Positions 18,399 through 26,936 of a stretch of 64,000 nt of DNA are shown here, piece after piece (positions within the stretch are counted from its first letter, which is position 1; each line of letters begins with the position of its first letter). The translations under genes were made by a program, and so were the position numbers. Origin of the DNA: Pararhodobacter marinus (GTDB lineage: Bacteria > Pseudomonadota > Alphaproteobacteria > Rhodobacterales > Rhodobacteraceae); NCBI RefSeq assembly GCF_003122215.1, contig NZ_QEYD01000016.1, positions 1 through 64,000 of the forward strand. The letters run 5' to 3'. The notes under the pieces were generated by a model, which saw nothing but the letters and a program-made list of their open reading frames with translations, was not told the DNA's origin and searched no databases.

Positions 18399-19931
18399 AT
18401 GACGAAATTTACCGATCTGAAACTGGACCCCAAGGTCCTGAAGGCCGTTACTGAAGCCGGCTACGAAACGCCGACGCCAATTCAGGCGCAGGCCATTCCC
18501 GAAGCGCTGGAAGGCCGCGACGTGCTGGGCATTGCCCAGACCGGCACCGGCAAGACCGCCAGCTTCACGCTGCCGCTGATCACGCGCCTGTCGCGGGGCC
18601 GCGCCCGGGCCCGGATGCCGCGCTCGCTGGTGCTGGCTCCGACGCGCGAGCTGGCCGCGCAGGTGGCTGAAAACTTTGATATTTACGCCAAGCATACGAA
18701 GCTGACGAAGGCGCTTCTGATCGGCGGCGTGTCGTTTGCCGAACAGGACAAGCTGATCGACCGTGGCGTCGATGTGCTGATCGCCACCCCCGGCCGTCTG
18801 CTCGACCATTTCGAGCGCGGCAAGCTGCTGCTCACCGGGGTCGAGGTGATGGTCGTCGACGAAGCCGACCGTATGCTGGACATGGGTTTCATCCCCGATA
18901 TCGAGCGGATCTTCCAGCTTACGCCCTTCACCCGCCAGACGCTGTTCTTCTCGGCCACGATGGCCTCCGAGATCGAGCGCATCACCAACATGTTTCTGTC
19001 GAATCCCGTCCGGATCGAGGTCGCGCGTCAGGCGACGACCGCCGAGACGATCGAACAGCAGCTTATCGAACTCTCGCCCACCCGCCGCGACCGTGCCTTT
19101 GCCGAGAAGCGCGCGCTGCTGCGCGCCCTGATCGAGTCCGAGGGCGAGGCCTGCACCAACGCGATCATCTTCTGCAACCGCAAGATCGACGTGGATGTCG
19201 TTGCCAAGTCGCTGAAAAAGCACGGTTTCGACGCGGCGCCGATTCATGGCGACCTGGATCAGTCGGTGCGCACGCGCACGCTGGAAGGCTTCCGGGACGG
19301 CTCGATCCGGCTGCTGATCGCCTCGGATGTGGCGGCGCGCGGGCTCGATATCCCGGCGGTGAGCCACGTCTTCAACTTCGACGTGCCCTCGCATTCCGAG
19401 GATTACGTCCACCGCATCGGGCGCACCGGCCGGGCGGGCCGCAAGGGCAAGGCGTTTACCATTGCCACGCCGTCCGACGACAAATACCTGGCGGCCATCG
19501 AAAGCCTGCTACAAAAGCCGCTGCCGCGCGGTAGCGCGCCCGAAGGCTATGCCGAGGCGGCGGCCAGCGCGAAGCCCGACCGCAAGCGGTCCGAGAAATC
19601 CGACAAGCCGACCCGCAGCCGCCGTACCCGGGGCGAGCGCGCGCCCAAGCCGCAGGACGACGCGCCGGTGACCGAGGTCGAGGAAACCGCCGCTCAGCCC
19701 GAGATGGCCGAGGCCACGGCGCCCCGTGACGAGGCCCCGCGCGAGGAAAAAGTCCGCGAGCCGCGTCCGGAAAGCCGCAATGACCGTTCCCATGACCGGG
19801 GCAATGATCGCAACGGGGATCGGGGTGATCGGAACGGTCGGGGTCGCCGCAACCGTGACGAGCCGGTGGTTGGCATGGGCGATCACGTCCCCGATTTTCT
19901 GCTGCGCGAGTTCCGCGCCAAGGCCAGCTGA
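18399..19931 (+). CDS. DEAD-box ATP-dependent RNA helicase (RhlE-like)
   Basis: A 510-residue RNA helicase. Motifs in order: Q motif (FTDLKLDPKVLKAVTEAGYE with PTPIQAQAIP), motif I AQTGTGKT at about 47-54, APTRELA, TPGRLLD, DEAD at about 154-157, SAT near 185, and the C-terminal HRIGRTGRAG near residue 338. Residues from about 385 on are a disordered tail, first Glu/Ala/Pro-rich, then rich in Arg, Asn, Asp and Gly (NDRNGDRGDRNGRGRRN), suited to RNA contact. The ATG at 18399 starts the Q-motif region directly; the ORF extension to 18264 overlaps the promoter. A strong terminator follows, so it is a single-gene unit. Confidence 0.95.
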   Translation: MTKFTDLKLDPKVLKAVTEAGYETPTPIQAQAIPEALEGRDVLGIAQTGTGKTASFTLPLITRLSRGRARARMPRSLVLAPTRELAAQVAENFDIYAKHTKLTKALLIGGVSFAEQDKLIDRGVDVLIATPGRLLDHFERGKLLLTGVEVMVVDEADRMLDMGFIPDIERIFQLTPFTRQTLFFSATMASEIERITNMFLSNPVRIEVARQATTAETIEQQLIELSPTRRDRAFAEKRALLRALIESEGEACTNAIIFCNRKIDVDVVAKSLKKHGFDAAPIHGDLDQSVRTRTLEGFRDGSIRLLIASDVAARGLDIPAVSHVFNFDVPSHSEDYVHRIGRTGRAGRKGKAFTIATPSDDKYLAAIESLLQKPLPRGSAPEGYAEAAASAKPDRKRSEKSDKPTRSRRTRGERAPKPQDDAPVTEVEETAAQPEMAEATAPRDEAPREEKVREPRPESRNDRSHDRGNDRNGDRGDRNGRGRRNRDEPVVGMGDHVPDFLLREFRAKAS

Positions 19932-19996
19932 GCCCGTATTCCGGGGCCGTGAGGAAGCACGCCCTGCTTGTGACGTTCTGTGACCATGACCACTTT

Positions 19997-20040
19997 GAAA
20001 GCTGGCGCGATCATCGCGCCAGCTTTCTGATTTTATAGCG
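19997..20040 (+). terminator. Rho-independent terminator after the DEAD-box helicase
   Basis: A perfect 14-base inverted repeat (GAAAGCTGGCGCGA, loop TCA, TCGCGCCAGCTTTC) is followed by TGATTTTA. It lies about 65 bases after the helicase stop. Confidence 0.9.
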
Positions 20041-20063
20041 AATTTTCATTCTCCGGCAGCAGC

Positions 20064-20090
20064 GAAACCCTACTTTCGGGGCAGGGTTTC
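20064..20090. repeat. Inverted repeat upstream of the globin-coupled chemoreceptor
   Basis: GAAACCCT (20064-20071) and AGGGTTTC (20083-20090) form a perfect 8-base inverted repeat with an 11-base spacer, 160 bases ahead of the chemoreceptor start. It could be an operator or a second terminator, although no T-run follows. The 318-base gap 19932-20249 holds nothing else beyond the helicase terminator. Confidence 0.45.
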
Positions 20091-20249
20091 ATCCGAAGAC
20101 AGACCTCGGGCTGACCGGCGACGAAGGTGTCCGGGCAATTCCGGTTCCGGTGCGCCAGCCCGTTGACCCTTTCTCAACATTTCGAGCGTTAGCTGCCGTT
20201 GCCGAGCCTTTCCCCACGCGGAACCCACGCTCGTTTTCTGGAGCACGAG

Positions 20250-21710
20250 ATGAAAGCGGAACTTGACGAAGAACTTTCCCGATTCGGGTTGGACAAGGCA
20301 GCACTTGGATGGCTGGGCCGGGCCTGGACGCTGATCGAACCCGACCTCGACAGGATCCTTGACGCGTTTTACGCCCGCGTCGGCGCGGATCCCTCGGCGC
20401 TCGGTTTCTTTCACGACGACAGCCGCATCGCCGCCGCTCGTCAGGCCCAGAAAACGCATTGGAGCCTCTTGCTGTCAGGCAATTTCGGGGACGAATACGC
20501 CGCCTCGACAGAGCGTATCGGCCGGACCCACGCGCGCATCAAGCTGCCGCTCGACGTCTACATGTCGGCCTATGCGGGGGCGTCGTCGGGCATCTTGCGG
20601 ATACTGGTCGCAAAGCGTGGCCGGTCCATGCTGCCGGCGGCCTCGCGGGGCGTCGGCGACATGGTCGCCGCCGTCAATCGGGCCTTCGCCTTTGACATCG
20701 CGCGCGTGACCTCGATCACTTTCGCCGTCTGGAACGAAGAGCTGGAGCGGGCCTTTCACCATCTCGAAGGTGCCATCCGTCAGCTTGAGGCGGGGAATCT
20801 CCGGCATCAGATCCCGTCGCCGCGCGACAGCGATTTCCCGGAACGCTACGATGGTCTCCGGCTGCAGATGAACAAGGCGGCCGCCCGGCTGGATCGCACC
20901 CTGGCGGGCGTCGACAGCCATCTTTCCGCGGTGATCGGCCAGTCGGAGCGGGTGTCTGACATGGCGGATGACCTGTCGACACGCACCAACAGCCAGGCTG
21001 CCTCGCTGGAAGAAACGGCAGCGGCCATGCAGGAGATCACCGAAACCGTCGCATCAGCGGCGAGCATGACGGAAAGCGCCCGGGAGGTGACGGGCGAGGC
21101 CCAGAGAGAACTGGAAGAAGCGTCGCGCGCGGTTGCCGCCGCCTCGGATGCGATGCACGAGATCCAGGCATCCTCGCAAAAGATTTCAAGCATCACCCAG
21201 ATGATCGAGGATATCGCGTTCCAGACCAACCTGCTGGCGCTCAATGCCGGGGTTGAAGCCGCCAGGGCCGGGACCGCCGGTGCCGGCTTCGCCGTGGTCG
21301 CGACCGAGGTTCGCAATCTTGCGGTGAATGCCGGCACGGCGGCCAAGGAGATCAGGCAGCTGATTGCCACCAGTTCCAGCCAGGTGGAAAGCGGGGTCGA
21401 TCTGGTCGGCAGAACCGGGCAGCATCTGCGGGGATTGGTGAGCAGTTTCACCCAGGTCGATGATTTGTCCCGCCACATTGCCAAGGCCGCGCAGGAACAA
21501 TCTCACGGGATCCGGGAAATCAACGTCTCGATCTCGCAGATGGACACGATCACCCAGAAGAACGCGGCGATGGTGGATGATACGCAGCATCAGGTCTCGC
21601 GCATGAAGCAGTCGCTGTCGGACGTCACCGGCCTGTTGGGGCAGTTCCGCTTCAATGCCCTGTCGGCACCGGCGGACAACGAACCCGAATATTTTTTGCG
21701 TGCGGGCTAA
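20250..21710 (+). CDS. Globin-coupled methyl-accepting chemotaxis protein (HemAT-like)
   Basis: A 486-residue soluble chemoreceptor without membrane helices. Residues about 1-165 are a protoglobin sensor domain with the proximal heme His at residue 94 in ERIGRTHARIKLPL, so it should bind heme and sense O2. Residues about 180-215 give a HAMP-like linker, and the rest is the MCP coiled coil with the conserved hairpin tip (IEDIAFQTNLLALNAGVEAA, then AGAGFAVVATEVRNLA). ATG 20250 has GGAG six bases upstream and starts at the natural domain edge. No receptor-methylation enzymes or CheA/CheW are nearby, so it must feed a chemotaxis system elsewhere. Confidence 0.93.
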   Translation: MKAELDEELSRFGLDKAALGWLGRAWTLIEPDLDRILDAFYARVGADPSALGFFHDDSRIAAARQAQKTHWSLLLSGNFGDEYAASTERIGRTHARIKLPLDVYMSAYAGASSGILRILVAKRGRSMLPAASRGVGDMVAAVNRAFAFDIARVTSITFAVWNEELERAFHHLEGAIRQLEAGNLRHQIPSPRDSDFPERYDGLRLQMNKAAARLDRTLAGVDSHLSAVIGQSERVSDMADDLSTRTNSQAASLEETAAAMQEITETVASAASMTESAREVTGEAQRELEEASRAVAAASDAMHEIQASSQKISSITQMIEDIAFQTNLLALNAGVEAARAGTAGAGFAVVATEVRNLAVNAGTAAKEIRQLIATSSSQVESGVDLVGRTGQHLRGLVSSFTQVDDLSRHIAKAAQEQSHGIREINVSISQMDTITQKNAAMVDDTQHQVSRMKQSLSDVTGLLGQFRFNALSAPADNEPEYFLRAG

Positions 21711-21874
21711 GGTCGCCCCCGATCCGCAAGGCGTGTGTCCGGCAGGCGGCCACGGAGCGAGGCCCCCGTGGGCAAGAGGCTTTCAAAGGGCAGGCCGCCC
21801 CATGGGCGATAGCGGTTCCCGCCCATGCGACAAAATCCGCGCGCGCCGCGCTTCAGAATCCGGCCTGCGCGGGC

Positions 21875-22129
21875 TCAGCGCTGTGCCAGCAGGTCGGCGG
21901 TGCGCTTTGTGTTCTGGTAGATGCCAAGACCCAGATACATGAAGCCGGCGATCAGCGTGACATAGAGAAGACCGCCGATCAGCACGCCCACCGCGACCAG
22001 AGCGCTGGGGACGCCGCTCTGCGGCGGCAGCATGAACATCGCGCCGGCGGCGACCAGCACGCCCAGCAGCAGGATGACGACCAGGACGTTGATGAGCTTT
22101 TCGAGCATGTTGATGAAAAAGTCGCGCAT
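21875..22129 (-). CDS. Small two-helix membrane protein
   Basis: An 84-residue protein (MRDFFINMLEKLINVLVVIL onward) with two membrane helices, about residues 13-33 and 43-66, and a short polar C-terminus. CAGGAGCCATCC provides a strong ribosome site before the ATG at 22129; the longer open frame reaching 22633 is an out-of-frame shadow of the ligase gene. I recognise no family. It lies downstream of glutamate-cysteine ligase with a 113-base gap. Confidence 0.7.
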   Translation of the reverse strand: MRDFFINMLEKLINVLVVILLLGVLVAAGAMFMLPPQSGVPSALVAVGVLIGGLLYVTLIAGFMYLGLGIYQNTKRTADLLAQR

Positions 22130-22242
22130 GGATGGCTCCTGAAAAAAGGATCTGGAAAGGGTCGGAGGCGCAGCAAAGCACGAGGGGCGCGACGCGGCAA
22201 GCCGCGCGCGCCCCTCCGGTCCCGCCCATCCGGCGGTGGCGA

Positions 22243-23613
22243 TCAGTAGCTGTATTCGCCGTAGATCCGCGACAGATCGCCGTTCCAGTCCCCGTGATAG
22301 CGCGCCAGCAGCTCGTCCGCCGGGGCCTGCCCGGTTTCCAGGCTGTCCTGCAGCGCGCTCAGGAAATGCGTCTCGTCGGGGACAAGCCCGCCGGCACCCG
22401 GGCGCGCGCGCGCCTTCAGGCCCGCCTGCGCGATATCGACGACCTGTTTCGCCAGATCCATCATGGTGACGCCCGGAACCTCGGCCTGCAGCCCGTCGAC
22501 GCTGGCCGCGACACGCAAACGGTCGCGGGTTTCCAGGTCCCAGTCCTTGCACAGGTCCCAGGCCGCATCGAGCGCGCTCTGATCGTAGAGCAGCCCCACC
22601 CACAACGCGGGCAGCGCGCAGAGCCTGCGCCACTGGCCGCCATCGGCGCCGCGCATTTCCAGGTACTTCTTCAGCCGCGCTTCAGGGAAGATCGTCGTCA
22701 GGTGATCGGCCCAGTCCGACAGCGTCGGCATCTCACCGGGCAGGGCGGGCAGTTCGCCATTCAGGAAGTCGCGGAAGGACTGGCCCAGCGCGTTGATATA
22801 CTTGCCGTCGCGATAGACGAAATACATCGGCACATCGAGCGCGTAATCGACGTAGCGCTCGAACCCCATCCCATCCTCGAAGACGAAGGGCAGGGTCCCG
22901 GTGCGCGAGGGGTCGAGATCGCGCCAGATGCGCGAGCGCCACGATTTGTGGCCGTTCGGCTTGCCCTCGAAGAAGGGCGAATTAGCGAAGAGCGCGGTGG
23001 CGACGGGCTGCAAGGCCAGCGCGACGCGCAGTTTCTGCACCATGTCGGCTTCGGAGGCGAAGTCCAGATTCACCTGCACCGTGCAGGTGCGGTACATCAT
23101 CTGCGTGCCATGCGTGCCGACCTTGGGCATGTAGTCGGTCATCAGCCGGTAGCGCCCCTTGGGCATCATCGGCATCTGTTCATGCGTCCATTCCGGCGCC
23201 GCGCCCAGCCCGATGAAACCCACGCCCACCTCGTCGGCGATGGATTTCACCTCGCGCAGATGCTCGTTCACCTCGTCGCAGGTCTGGTGGATCGTCTCGA
23301 GCGGCGCGCCCGACAATTCCAGTTGCCCGCCGGGTTCCAGGCTGACATTCGCCCCGTCGCGCGTCAGGCCGATGATCTTGTCGCCTTCCAGAACCGGGTC
23401 CCAGTTGAAGCGGTCGCGCAGCCCTTCCAGCACCACCCGGATCGAGCGGTCGCCGTCATAAGGCAGCGGCTTGTGGCTGTCCTTGCAGTAGCCGAACTTC
23501 TCGTGCTCGGTGCCGATGCGCCAGTCTTCCTTGGGCTTCGAGCCCGAGGCGAGGTATTCGGCCAATTGGTCGCGATGCTCGATCGGCCCGCCGCCGGATT
23601 GGGGGATAGACAT
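22243..23613 (-). CDS. Glutamate-cysteine ligase, plant/alphaproteobacterial type
   Basis: A 456-residue ligase that makes gamma-glutamylcysteine, the first step of glutathione synthesis. It belongs to the GCS2-type family shared by plants and alphaproteobacteria, not the E. coli GshA type. Supporting stretches are the opening WRIGTEHEKFGY, ANVSLEPGGQLELSGAPL, MPKVGTHGTQMMYRTCTVQV and the region SPFFEGKPNGHKSWRSRIW. The length is typical. It is oriented away from the 23.7-25.8 kb genes by a short 57-base gap on the same strand. Redox regulation by a disulfide is known in plants; the cysteines here were not compared. Confidence 0.93.
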   Translation of the reverse strand: MSIPQSGGGPIEHRDQLAEYLASGSKPKEDWRIGTEHEKFGYCKDSHKPLPYDGDRSIRVVLEGLRDRFNWDPVLEGDKIIGLTRDGANVSLEPGGQLELSGAPLETIHQTCDEVNEHLREVKSIADEVGVGFIGLGAAPEWTHEQMPMMPKGRYRLMTDYMPKVGTHGTQMMYRTCTVQVNLDFASEADMVQKLRVALALQPVATALFANSPFFEGKPNGHKSWRSRIWRDLDPSRTGTLPFVFEDGMGFERYVDYALDVPMYFVYRDGKYINALGQSFRDFLNGELPALPGEMPTLSDWADHLTTIFPEARLKKYLEMRGADGGQWRRLCALPALWVGLLYDQSALDAAWDLCKDWDLETRDRLRVAASVDGLQAEVPGVTMMDLAKQVVDIAQAGLKARARPGAGGLVPDETHFLSALQDSLETGQAPADELLARYHGDWNGDLSRIYGEYSY

Positions 23614-23670
23614 TGTTAACTGGCGCTCCGGGCTGGTCTTTGGAACGTCAGACCTGTCGCGTGGGGCGGC

Positions 23671-24186
23671 TCAAGTCAAGAGGCGGCGCGTGGGATGGCG
23701 CCAAATCAGCCGGGCGCGCGGCGCCGGCCCGTCATCGACCATGCGCAGAAGGCGCTTCATCTCGAAGCCCGGAAGCTGCGCGAAGGCGTCGAACAAGGCC
23801 GGATGGCCGGTCGCGGCGCGCGGGATTGCCAGGATCGTGCCGTCGAAGGCTTCGAGCAGCCAGAATTGCGCATCGGCGCTGAGCGACAGCGCCAGAACGT
23901 GGTCGATGGCCACCACGCCGCCACCGCGCGGACCCAGGTAGCGGATCTCGCCCTCGATCACCTCGACGACGCCCGTGGCGATGCCCGGGGCGGCAAAACG
24001 CGCGCGCTGTGCCGCGCCCAGCGTCAGCCCCGCGCCGACAAGCGCCAGCAGCCAGCCCGCCCAGGGCACCCAGCCCGGGCCGGTCAGCCCCCACCAGATC
24101 CCCACCAGCGTGACCACCAGCGCGCCGCCGGTCTCGCCCCAGCGGTGGAGCGCCGCGCGCATCTCGGGGCGGATGAAATCAAGCAT
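23671..24186 (-). CDS. Membrane-anchored hypothetical protein
   Basis: A 171-residue protein with two adjacent hydrophobic segments (about residues 20-37 and 39-56), then a soluble domain of about 110 residues with the block VVEVIEGEIRYLGPRGGGVV. The arrangement (paired helices then a beta-rich domain) resembles small proteins with a bacterial PH-type domain, but the match is too weak to call. The first eight bases of the gene overlap the end of the GNAT gene, so the two are probably coupled. Confidence 0.68.
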   Translation of the reverse strand: MLDFIRPEMRAALHRWGETGGALVVTLVGIWWGLTGPGWVPWAGWLLALVGAGLTLGAAQRARFAAPGIATGVVEVIEGEIRYLGPRGGGVVAIDHVLALSLSADAQFWLLEAFDGTILAIPRAATGHPALFDAFAQLPGFEMKRLLRMVDDGPAPRARLIWRHPTRRLLT

Positions 24187-25054
24187 CCACAGGACCCCTC
24201 GGCGTTGTCAGCAGGGCAATGGCGAAATCGCCTATGCGTTCGAACCCGATCGCCTCGTAGGCGCGGCTTGCAGCGGGCGAGGCGGCGGAAAGGATGGCCT
24301 GGCTGACGCCGCATGCCCGGGCCTCGGCCAGATGCAGGGCGACGGCACTGCGCGCGGCACCCGCATTGCGATGCCGGGGCGGGGTATAGACGCCGCCCAC
24401 CTGCACCATGTCGGGCAGACGCGCGTTGAAGGCGGTCATCGCCAGCGGGACGCCATCGCGTTCGAAGATCCGCGCAGTCTGCTCGAGGATCGCGCGGGCC
24501 GCCCGGCTGCGGCCAAGGGCGGTCGCCCGTTCGGGAGCGGCGCCCAGCGTCTCGGTTTCCGAGGCGGTATACCAGGCTTCGAGCAGCGGCAGATCGGCGG
24601 GCAGCGGCCGCCGATTCGCCCCCGGGGCCAGCCCGTCTTCGCGCAGCCGCGAGAGGTCGAGCCCGTAAAGGGGCTCAATCCGGCACGAGGCCTGCGCCGG
24701 GTCGTCCATCTTCAGCGCCGTGCAGGCCTGTTTCACCTGCAGGACCGCGCCGGTCAGGCCCAAGAAGCGGCGGGCGCCGATCCAGCTGGCCACGGCCTGC
24801 CATGTCGCAGGGTCCGCCTGGGGCGCCTGAAAGGTGCCACAACCGGCATTCGTCAGCCCAAAAACGCCGGTGATCGCGCCCGCCGCATCCCGGGTCAGCA
24901 CCACGTCCATGGCGCGCGGCGCCTCCGTATTGCCCAGCCCGTGTTCGCGCAGGTTCGAGCGCAGGAACATCGAGCTTTCGGCCCGCACGCGCAGGAAATC
25001 CTCGATCTCGGGCAGGTCGGCATCCGTGGCCGGGAAGAGACGGGGCAGGGACAT
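24179..25054 (-). CDS. GNAT-family N-acetyltransferase
   Basis: A 291-residue protein whose C-terminal third is a GNAT domain: VQVGGVYTPPRHRNAGAARS is the acetyl-CoA pyrophosphate loop (RxxGxG/A type with R-N-A-G) and LSAASPAASRAYEAIGFERI is the conserved final strand-helix. The N-terminal half (with a second, degenerate GNAT-like fold) may make it a two-lobed protein. The substrate is unknown. It follows rsmE by 48 bases on the same strand and overlaps the next gene by eight bases. Confidence 0.85.
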   Translation of the reverse strand: MSLPRLFPATDADLPEIEDFLRVRAESSMFLRSNLREHGLGNTEAPRAMDVVLTRDAAGAITGVFGLTNAGCGTFQAPQADPATWQAVASWIGARRFLGLTGAVLQVKQACTALKMDDPAQASCRIEPLYGLDLSRLREDGLAPGANRRPLPADLPLLEAWYTASETETLGAAPERATALGRSRAARAILEQTARIFERDGVPLAMTAFNARLPDMVQVGGVYTPPRHRNAGAARSAVALHLAEARACGVSQAILSAASPAASRAYEAIGFERIGDFAIALLTTPRGPVDA

Positions 25055-25102
25055 GGGCTGTTTGGTGTCCGGTTTCGCGGGCTGTGTAAAGGGCCGGGGC
25101 CT

Positions 25103-25849
25103 TCAGCCGCTCCAGTCGCCGTGCCGGACCTGCCAGAGCGTCAGCGCCGCCACCGCCGCCGTGTCCGCGCGCAGGATGCGCGGGCCAAGACCCAGACGCC
25201 GCACGAAGGGCAGGGCGGCCAGCCGCGCGCGCTCAGGCGCGGAAAAACCGCCTTCGGGGCCGATCAGGATCGCGGCGGGGGCGGGGGCGGGTTCGGCGAT
25301 CTCGTCGCCCGCAAGGCTTTCATCGGCCCACCACAACAGCCGCTCTTCGGGCCAGTCCGCCAGCAGCCGGTCCAGCCGCGACAGCTCGGCCACCTCGGGC
25401 ACGAAGGTGCCGCCCGATTGCTCGGCCGCCTCGACGGCATGGGCCTGCAGCCGGTCGCGGCGGATCCGCTCGGAATTGGTGAACTCGGTCTGCACGGGCA
25501 GGATGCGGGCGGCGCCCATCTCGACCGCCTTTTCGACGATGAAGTCCGTGCGCGCCTTCTTGATCGGCGCGAACAAAAGCCACAGATCGGGCGGATCGAG
25601 TTGCGGCGCGCTCTGGGCCAGAGGCGCCAGAACCCCGCCGCGCTTGCCCAGATCGACGATCTCGGCCCGCCATTCGCCGTGGCGTCCATCGAAGACCGCC
25701 ACGGCATCGCCCGCGCCCATCCGCATCACGTTGCCCAGATAATGCGCCTGCTGTTGTGTCACAGCGACGTGTTGCCCTTCCGCCAAGCCTTGCTCTACAT
25801 AGAGCCGGACCTTGGGGCGTTCGGTGTCTTGGGGTGTCATCTTGGGCAT
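25103..25849 (-). CDS. rsmE: 16S rRNA (uracil1498-N3)-methyltransferase
   Basis: A 248-residue SPOUT-class methyltransferase that methylates U1498 of 16S rRNA with S-adenosylmethionine. The trefoil-knot signatures are clear: ILIGPEGGFSAPERARL and LGPRILRADTAAVAALTLWQ. The N-terminal PUA-like part has HYLGNVMRMGAGDAVAVFDG. Starts at 25849 (MPKMTPQ) and 25840 (MTPQ) are both possible. It is divergent from ubiA, whose ATG is only 12 bases away, so their promoters must overlap or sit inside each other's first codons. Confidence 0.93.
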   Translation of the reverse strand: MPKMTPQDTERPKVRLYVEQGLAEGQHVAVTQQQAHYLGNVMRMGAGDAVAVFDGRHGEWRAEIVDLGKRGGVLAPLAQSAPQLDPPDLWLLFAPIKKARTDFIVEKAVEMGAARILPVQTEFTNSERIRRDRLQAHAVEAAEQSGGTFVPEVAELSRLDRLLADWPEERLLWWADESLAGDEIAEPAPAPAAILIGPEGGFSAPERARLAALPFVRRLGLGPRILRADTAAVAALTLWQVRHGDWSG

Positions 25850-25861
25850 GGACGGGACTGT

Positions 25862-26866
25862 ATGACCGGGGCAGGGCAAACACCAGAGGGCGACGAGGGC
25901 CACCAGACCGCGCCCGACAGCGCCGATACCGCGATCAGGGACCGGGTCGACGGCAGCTGGGTCGATACCAAGGCGCCCGAGGATCTGCGCCCCTATCTGC
26001 GTCTCAGCCGCGCCGACCGGCCGATCGGGACGTGGCTGTTGCTGCTGCCCTGCTGGTGGGGCGCGCTTCTTGGCGCGCTGGCCGCGCCCGAGACGCGCGG
26101 GCTGACCACGCTGTGGATCATGATCGCCTGCGGGCTGGGCGCGGTGCTGATGCGCGGCGCAGGCTGCACCTGGAACGACATTTCCGACCGCGACATCGAC
26201 GACAAGGTCGACCGCACGCGCAACCGGCCGCTGGCCTCGGGCGCGGTCTCGGTGCGCGAGGCGCTGATCTGGATGGCGATCCAGATGGTGGCATCGTTCC
26301 TGCTGCTTCTGACCTTCAACGCCGCCGCCATCGCGCTGGGTATCCTCGCGCTGTTGCCGGTGGCGATCTATCCCTTCGCCAAGCGCTTCACCTGGTGGCC
26401 GCAGGTCTTTCTGGGCCTCGCCTTCAACTGGGGTGCGCTGCTGGCCTGGACCGCGCAGACCGGCAGTCTGGGCTGGCCCGCCGTCATCCTGTACGTCTCG
26501 GGCATCGCGTGGACGCTGTTCTACGACACGATCTATGCCCATCAGGACCGCGAGGACGACGCGCTGATCGGGGTGAAATCCACCGCGCGGCTGTTTGGCG
26601 AGAATACCGAGAACTGGCTGCGCGGTTTCCTCGTGGCGTCGGTCGTGCTGATGTCGCTGGCGATCATCTACGCGCTGGCGCCTCTGGCCGAACCGCTGCG
26701 GTTGTCGCTGGCTCTGGCGGGGGCCTGGGCGTTTGGCGCGCATCTCAACTGGCAGTTGGGGCGGCTCAACATCCACGACAACGACGTGCTGCTGCGCCTC
26801 TTCCGCTCCAACCGCGATGCGGGCCTGATCGTTGTGCTGATTCTTGCCGCTGCGTTGATGGTGTGA
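25862..26866 (+). CDS. ubiA: 4-hydroxybenzoate polyprenyltransferase
   Basis: A 334-residue membrane prenyltransferase of the ubiquinone pathway. It joins the polyprenyl chain to 4-hydroxybenzoate. Both Asp-rich Mg2+ motifs are present: TWNDISDRDIDDKVDRTRNR (NDxxDxxxD) and YDTIYAHQDREDDALIGVKS. At least seven hydrophobic helices follow in the usual order. The first about 40 residues are hydrophilic and acidic, which is long for the family; the start at 25862 gives this form. It precedes the BON/OmpA gene by 70 bases and is probably co-transcribed with it. Confidence 0.95.
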   Translation: MTGAGQTPEGDEGHQTAPDSADTAIRDRVDGSWVDTKAPEDLRPYLRLSRADRPIGTWLLLLPCWWGALLGALAAPETRGLTTLWIMIACGLGAVLMRGAGCTWNDISDRDIDDKVDRTRNRPLASGAVSVREALIWMAIQMVASFLLLLTFNAAAIALGILALLPVAIYPFAKRFTWWPQVFLGLAFNWGALLAWTAQTGSLGWPAVILYVSGIAWTLFYDTIYAHQDREDDALIGVKSTARLFGENTENWLRGFLVASVVLMSLAIIYALAPLAEPLRLSLALAGAWAFGAHLNWQLGRLNIHDNDVLLRLFRSNRDAGLIVVLILAAALMV

Positions 26867-26936
26867 TTGCATCGCCCCCGCCATCCGGCTAGGTCAGGCC
26901 AGATCGGCCCGACCGGGCGACGCTCACGGAACACCC

